Positions 7,589 through 11,207 of a stretch of DNA of 11,207 bases are shown here, one piece after another; position 1 is the first letter of the stretch, and each line of letters begins with the position of its first letter. The stretch is from Pelagophyceae sp. CCMP2097 (taxonomy: Eukaryota; Sar; Pelagophyceae): positions 35,805-47,011 of the forward strand of contig MU657424.1 of assembly GCA_026770575.1 (NCBI GenBank), written 5' to 3'. The notes under the pieces are model-generated. The model was not told the DNA's origin and did not search any database. It was given only the letters and a program-made list of their open reading frames with translations. Made by a program: the position numbers and the translations under genes.

Positions 7589-7927
7589 GGACGTCAGACA
7601 GGCACCTCTACGAGTGCCAACTTGTAAACAAAGCGAACTTTTTTCCCAACTGACCATCGCCGAAAAGGAGCAACGTCTTCGCCAAACTCCACAGCGAGTT
7701 GACTTGTCAAGCAACTCGTCCGAGGACCGGGGAAGGCGGCTGGTCCGCGCTTTGACACATCACATCCCCATGTCATTAAAAAGTGCAGAAATTGCCCGTC
7801 GCGGCCTTTCGAAGCGAGGGCGGCGGCGGCGTTTCCTCGGGTTGCTTTCGGAAGCGCGTCGACACGCGGTCGTTCCGCCTGGTTCGATTAAGTAATGGCA
7901 CAAAGGGGAGGAATGGCTGCAGACGGT
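7589..7927. other. Intergenic/upstream region of the kinase gene
   Basis: This is presumed to hold the kinase 5' UTR and promoter and the 3' end of the upstream gene. A 24-nt near-palindrome at 7695-7718 (arms CGAGTTG/CAACTCG with an inner CTTG/CAAG) lies about 107 bp upstream of the chosen kinase ATG and could be a protein-binding site. No TATA box or poly(A) signal is evident. Confidence 0.3.
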
Positions 7928-8647
7928 CTATTTGCACTGCGGCTTGCGCCGGGAGAAGATCGGGAGGGGCTCGAGGCCGCTCTCGTCGATCTGTGCGGGG
8001 CGCGCGGTGACGCCACGACGCACGCGGGTATCCACGGAGAGTCGCGCACCGCGAACGCCTTTGCTTTGGTGAACTTTGTCGCGGCCGTCGCCTCTGAGAC
8101 GCGCTGCTCGACGCCTCTTTGCGTCCTCGCCAGCGCCTTGAGCCGGTCGTCCATCTTCGCCGTCGACGTCGAGTCGCACCCGACCTTCATCGTCGATCCG
8201 GCAAAGTCGAGTTGCTCCGCGGCGCCCGGTGCGCCGTGCCGGAACATCATGTCGGCGGTCAAGCCTCCGCGGCTGTTCGAGAGCCTGTCCCAGCGCGTCA
8301 GCCAGCTCTACCGCGCTCCCCTGTACGAGCCCTCTCGGTGACGTAGCGCCTCGGCTGGGTGGTCTCTCGCCAGCGCGGCAGTCTTCCGCATGCGTGACGA
8401 CGACGCGGCATGGGTACGGGTCGATTTCTGCGCGCGGGCCGATGGCGGAATTGTCGTCCATGGCCTTTGGGTCGATATAGGCTTGGCGCGCCTCGGACAT
8501 CGATGGCCCGCCGCGGAGCCCGCGCTCCGGGTCCTGGGCCAGGTGCCGGCCGAACTCATCCTCGACCCAGTTGCCCAGGAGCGCAGACGTGCCGAAAGTG
8601 TTCTTGTGGCCGCAGATGCCGTACCCGTAGTTCGCCGTCCCTCTCAT
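7928..8647 (-). CDS. Small spliced gene, GNW-motif protein, possibly ciliary
   Basis: Exon 1 starts at the ATG at 8647 and encodes a Gly/aromatic N-terminus with YGYGICGHKNTFGTSALLGN followed by WVEDEF. Exon 2 (to 8050) continues RGGLTADMMFRHG and a Lys/Arg/Thr/Ala-rich segment that looks alpha-helical. A 59-nt GT-AG intron (8049-7991) leads to exon 3 (7990-7928), IDESGLEPLPIFSRRKPQCK and a TAG stop. The first intron is uncertain. Either donor 8417 (GTACCC) joins acceptor 8285 (CAG, with a CTGAC branch site), giving 175 aa, or a GTC donor near 8404 joins acceptor 8308 (TAG), giving about 187 aa. The YGxxC...TxxLxGNWxExxF spacing resembles the CFAP68/C11orf1 axonemal microtubule-inner protein family from general knowledge, but the rest does not clearly match. 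Function is therefore tentative and could be unrelated. Confidence 0.6.
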   Translation of the reverse strand: MRGTANYGYGICGHKNTFGTSALLGNWVEDEFGRHLAQDPERGLRGGPSMSEARQAYIDPKAMDDNSAIGPRAEIDPYPCRVVVTHAEDCRAGERPPSRGATSPRGLVQGSAVELADALGQALEQPRRLDRRHDVPARRTGRRGATRLCRIDDEGRVRLDVDGEDGRPAQGAGEDAKRRRAARLRGDGRDKVHQSKGVRGARLSVDTRVRRGVTARPAQIDESGLEPLPIFSRRKPQCK

Positions 8648-8757
8648 CTCGCGATCCTCGGTCCCGCGACGAAACCGCTGTGCGTTAGTAGACCCGCTTT
8701 GGGAGTGCAGCGAGCCGATAATTGCTAAATTATCCCTGGTTCACGCCTGTGAGCCTC
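8648..8757 (-). promoter_or_regulatory. Probable 5' UTR intron of the GNW-motif gene
   Basis: Minus-strand TACTAAC followed closely by GCACAG (8690-8678) is an ideal branch point plus acceptor, just upstream of the ATG at 8647. A donor GTGAACC 67 nt upstream of the acceptor would give an intron the same size as those in the neighbours. No in-frame ATG precedes it, so it would be a 5' UTR intron. Confidence 0.4.
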
Positions 8758-9099
8758 CTAAATCCTCCTACAGGACTTTGCTCCCGTTAACGGATCAAAA
8801 TCCGTTTTCTCCGTCAAACCTTGGACCGAGAGGCGCCGCCCCGCCGCGAACCGACGTTCCCTGGGGTCAGGAGTGTCGCGACGGACGCGCCACGACGTCT
8901 ACACCCCGGAATAACAAGCCGCCTTTCACCTGGAGGCGCGCGGGTTGTGGCCGATGTGCCCGAAAATGGGCTCGCCTGAAGTGCTGCCCAGCCACGATGC
9001 GGTCAGACTGGTCCGATAAGAAGCCGGTTCCACGGCCGGGAGGTACCACTCGTGCGTGTGCAGCCGCCAGACTTCGTCTGGCGGCTCGGGGAAGGCCAT
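8758..9099 (-). CDS. Small two-exon gene of unknown function
   Basis: Exon A (9099-8930) encodes MAFPEPPDEVWRLHTHEWYL followed by a segment containing YRTSLTASWLG and GEPIFGHIGHNP. A 69-nt intron (8929-8861) has donor GTGAAAGG and acceptor CTGACCCCAG. Exon B (8860-8758) adds a basic stretch and GLTEKTDFDPLTGAK, then a TAG stop. The total is 90 aa in frame. The intron size and boundaries match the kinase gene, which supports a real gene. The open frame continues upstream of the chosen ATG (RANFRQNERAKWGL) to a possible acceptor near 9152, so there may be an earlier exon. The aromatic, Pro-rich, short-motif style recalls small structural proteins, but I recognise no family. It could also be an upstream part of the next gene, though no in-frame junction to it convinces. 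Confidence 0.5.
9062..9086. repeat. 11-bp perfect hairpin inside exon A
   Basis: AGCCGCCAGAC and GTCTGGCGGCT flank a 3-nt loop. The hairpin falls in the codons for PPDEVWRL of the 8758-9099 gene. It may be chance, a terminator-like fold or an mRNA structure. Confidence 0.8.
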
Positions 9100-9885
9100 C
9101 GGGTCTAGGCTCGCCAGCCCCCACTTTGCGCGTTCGTTTTGGCGAAAATTGGCCCGCTGCGCTCGATAACTGCGCCTCAGGAGGTTTATAACAAATCTTA
9201 AGTACTGCATGCATGCCCCAAAGCCAAACTTTCAAAATATTAAACAAGATTCCGTTGAACTTTGGGCGCGATTATCTCAGCGCGGACTTCATTTGCGGAG
9301 CTAAAAAAGACGGAGCTTGAAAGCCTGCGTCGAGGCGCGTCGATCGTACCAAACAGATCCTCCGAAAGCCTAAATCGCATTTGCCAAAAGTGGGTCTAAC
9401 GTTAGGCCCGTTAGGGCGATGAGGATTTGATGTAGTCGGGAATCTTGGTAGACCACGCCAATTCGAGCCAGCACGTCCGTTTGTATACGGAATTCATATG
9501 CTCACACTAAAGGGCCGGAAATAAATTAAAGGAGAGAGAGGAAAATGAAAAGTCATTTTCCTATGGGGGCGGGTGCTATCGAGGGCGAAGGATGCGGCAA
9601 CGTAGTAAAATCGACTATTGGATGTTGCTGTAAACCCTGCAACAACCCTGTTCCAACAGGCACAGCGCACGTTTAGAGAGCTCTGATGCTCATGAACGAA
9701 GGTTGTGAGGCCCTTGTGAATCTTCCGAGTGATCCACGTCGTCCCCATCGACGAGAAAGTAGCCCCTTCCCCATTCGGAGTCGCGTATCACCTTTCAAAG
9801 AACATATTATAATGGACGAGAAGTTGCTTTGTCGATGATGCGTCGTCGCGGAAAGCCGATAACCTGCGTATAGTCTTCATACGAA
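9100..9885. other. Intergenic stretch without a supported gene
   Basis: This holds a 10-bp perfect hairpin at 9539-9562 (stem AGGAAAATGA, loop AAAG), the alternating palindrome GCATGCATGC at 9207-9216, and a GAGGATTTGATG segment near 9421 that echoes the unit junctions of the 4713-5340 array. One minus frame at 9494-9748 encodes 84 residues of ordinary composition, but with no recognisable motif and no splice context. It may be a decayed mobile-element piece. Confidence 0.4.
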
Positions 9886-10330
9886 GCGCATCCTCCCTCC
9901 TTTGGGCTTTATGACACGTACCGTCGCCGTTGCGGGCGTGCTGCAGCTGCGACCGAAGCGCCCATGGCGGCCTGGCTCGTCGTCGCGGCGTCGTCGAGCC
10001 TGGGCGAGGACAAAGGACCGCCCAAGGGGCCGTTCATTCCCATGACGGGCCCGCGCATCCATCCCCTTTGGGCTCCAGGACGCACGATTGCCTTTGCGAG
10101 CGTGCTACAGCGGCGGTCGGAGCGCCCGTGGCGGCCCGGCTGGCCGTGGGTTCGCGCCTGGCGAGGATAGATGTGATCTGCATAAGGGGCCCCTCGTTCG
10201 CATGACGGACCTGCGCATCCTTCCCCCTTCGGGCTCCCGGACACTCACCGATGCCGTGTCGTGAGGGAATGGCGGCGGCGGCCGGAGCGCCCAAGGCGGC
10301 CTGGCTCGTCGTGGCGTCGCGGCGGCGGCG
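9886..10330. repeat. Three-copy tandem array, about 160-167 bp units
   Basis: Units begin with GCGCATCC at 9886, 10053 and 10213, followed by a pyrimidine tract, GGGCT, a segment with GCG-rich triplets, and GGCGGCC(T/C)GGCT. The first two then share an AAGGGGCC...TTC(A/G)..CATGACGG segment. Open frames on both strands arise from the repeat. The 167- and 160-bp periods are not multiples of three, so I do not call a gene. Confidence 0.8.
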
Positions 10331-10384
10331 GGCTCGGTGAGCTCGATATGGGTGGCACTGAAATTTGAAAAGTAATTACAGTAT

Positions 10385-10578
10385 TAGGAAGTTCCACCCC
10401 CAATTAGAATCGGCTTTCCCGGAAATCCCCCAATTATAATCAACCTTTTTCTGAACATATTCTGCTCTATCGGAGCAGCGAGATTCCCTTTTTCTGAACA
10501 TATTATATTTCCAAACTCCCTGATTGGTCAGAAACGATTCTAATTGGGGATTATTCAAATTGGGGGAGGAGCTTCCTA
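10385..10578. mobile_element. MITE-like element 1
   Basis: The left end TAGGAAGTTCC-ACCCCCAATT and the reverse complement of the right end, TAGGAAGCTCCTCCCCCAAT, form imperfect terminal inverted repeats of about 20 bp. A second inverted block (ATTAGAATCG against CGATTCTAAT) lies further in. The centre has a 6-bp hairpin CTGCTC/GAGCAG (10462-10478) flanked by an 18-bp direct repeat CCTTTTTCTGAACATATT (10444-10461, 10487-10504). The ends read TA|GGAAG and CTTCC|TA, consistent with a TA target duplication. At 194 bp there is no transposase, so it is non-autonomous. Confidence 0.7.
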
Positions 10579-11021
10579 GACAAGTTCACTTTTTTTAACT
10601 TGTTCAGAACTCGTTCGTAAATACGAGACGAGTTAAGGCGAAGTTCAGAAGAGTTCATAAGTCGCATTTGTACTTTGAGTTCAGCCCCCGAAGGCGGAGG
10701 CATTTCATTATCTTTATTTTGGCGATTGCAGTCACGTCCCACCGGAATATAGGTGAGCCGGTTCAAACCCCAACGGCGGCAATTCGAACCTGATCTGGAA
10801 TTGAACAAAGTCTTACTAAATTTATTTTTTATTTTTTGGACAACTGAGACAGCCACATTTTCGGGTTTTATCAGTTCAGAACAGTTCAGAACAAGTTCTG
10901 AACAAGTTAAACTGAACTTTGAGTTCATATTTCGGCCTTTTAAACAGGTTCGGAACTGCTCAGAACTTTGTATTTGTCATTTTTTGAACGAGTTCTAAAC
11001 AAGTTAAAAAGTGAACTTGTC
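10579..11021. mobile_element. MITE-like element 2
   Basis: The left end GACAAGTTCACTTTTTTTAA and the reverse complement of the right end, GACAAGTTCACTTTTTAACT, start imperfect terminal inverted repeats that continue for about 45 bp through AACTTGTT(C/T)AGAACTCGTTC. TA dinucleotides flank the element directly (10577-10578 and 11022-11023). The interior is full of GAAC/GTTC motifs such as CAGAACAAGTTCTGAACAAG and contains the B-box-like block near 10770. At 443 bp with no transposase frame, it is a non-autonomous TIR element. The TA target suggests Tc1/mariner-type or similar mobilisation. Confidence 0.75.
10765..10797 (+). other. B-box-like block shared with the left edge of the window
   Basis: GGTTCAAACCCC followed by a 7-9 nt spacer and GGCAATTC matches the minus-strand pattern at about 465-495 (GGTTCAAGCCCC ... 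GGCAATTC). No tRNA fold can be completed here. Confidence 0.4.
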
Positions 11022-11037
11022 TATTGTATTTCATTAG

Positions 11038-11206
11038 GGGTCGTCGGGCTTCGGGGCTGTTGGATACTGGAATGTCGGCACGGGATATCCGGATGGTGCG
11101 TTGTTGCTGGCGCGTGTACTGGAACGAGTGGGCAGTGGCAAAGGGTAGCTCCGACGGGTCGTGCGCAACTTGATTGTCGAAGCCCCCCTCTTCGATCAAG
11201 TGGTTT
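11038..11206 (-). repeat. Dispersed repeat, right copy (inverted, truncated by window end)
   Basis: This is the reverse complement of 5538-5706 with about ten substitutions. The defined GACCC end faces leftward, so the two copies point toward each other and bracket the gene island. The minus frame is open (peptide HDPSELPFATAHSFQYTRQQ). The outer end lies beyond the window. Confidence 0.85.
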
Positions 11207-11207
11207 T

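Noticed and set aside
9494..9748. 84-codon minus-strand frame as a gene
   Set aside because: Protein composition is plausible, but there is no recognisable motif, no splice context and mobile-element-like surroundings, so it is not supported.
1..11207. CRISPR array or bacterial defence system
   Set aside because: The repeats present are minisatellites, fold-backs and TIR elements without regular unique spacers, and the genes are spliced eukaryotic genes.

Overview
The window comes from a eukaryotic nuclear genome. Three protein-coding loci on the minus strand are interrupted by short spliceosomal introns (59 to 71 nt where well defined). Their coding DNA is GC-rich, while much of the remainder is AT-richer and repeat-dominated. 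This fits a GC-rich unicellular eukaryote, possibly an alga or other protist. I cannot name the lineage from sequence alone. Nothing bacterial (operons, Shine-Dalgarno starts, CRISPR) is seen.

Layout. Positions 1-520 hold a nested tandem repeat that is open on the minus strand as a 14-residue peptide repeat. Positions 521-2560 show no convincing gene. Positions 2561-4072 are built from degenerate transposon-like pieces: two inverted, collinear copies of one repeat, insertions inside one copy, a 119-bp fold-back structure and an 18-G run. Positions 4075-4712 are GC-rich without a recognisable gene. Positions 4713-5340 are four tandem copies of a 130-190 bp GC-rich unit. Positions 5538-5706 are a dispersed repeat whose inverted partner lies at the right edge (11038-11206).

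The gene island (5968-9099, all minus strand) is the only clearly genic part. In transcription order it contains a small two-exon gene of unknown function (9099-8758), a roughly 175-187 aa gene with a YGxxC...TSxLxGNWxED motif that weakly recalls ciliary microtubule-inner proteins (8647-7928), and a complete nine-exon Aurora-type mitotic Ser/Thr kinase (7588-5968, 363 aa). The kinase reconstruction is frame-perfect across eight introns and carries every catalytic motif. One of its introns appears to be GC-AG. The genes share a strand and are closely spaced (111 and 339 bp), but nothing shows that they work together. If the middle gene is ciliary, the organism makes cilia or flagella at some stage.

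Right of the island, 9100-9885 has no supported gene, 9886-10330 is a three-copy tandem repeat, and 10385-11021 holds two abutting non-autonomous terminal-inverted-repeat (MITE-like) elements flanked by TA. I found no obvious novel multi-gene system. The best leads are the abutting TA-flanked elements, the fold-back repeat, the covarying palindromic peptide repeat, the unrecognised small genes and the GC-AG intron.
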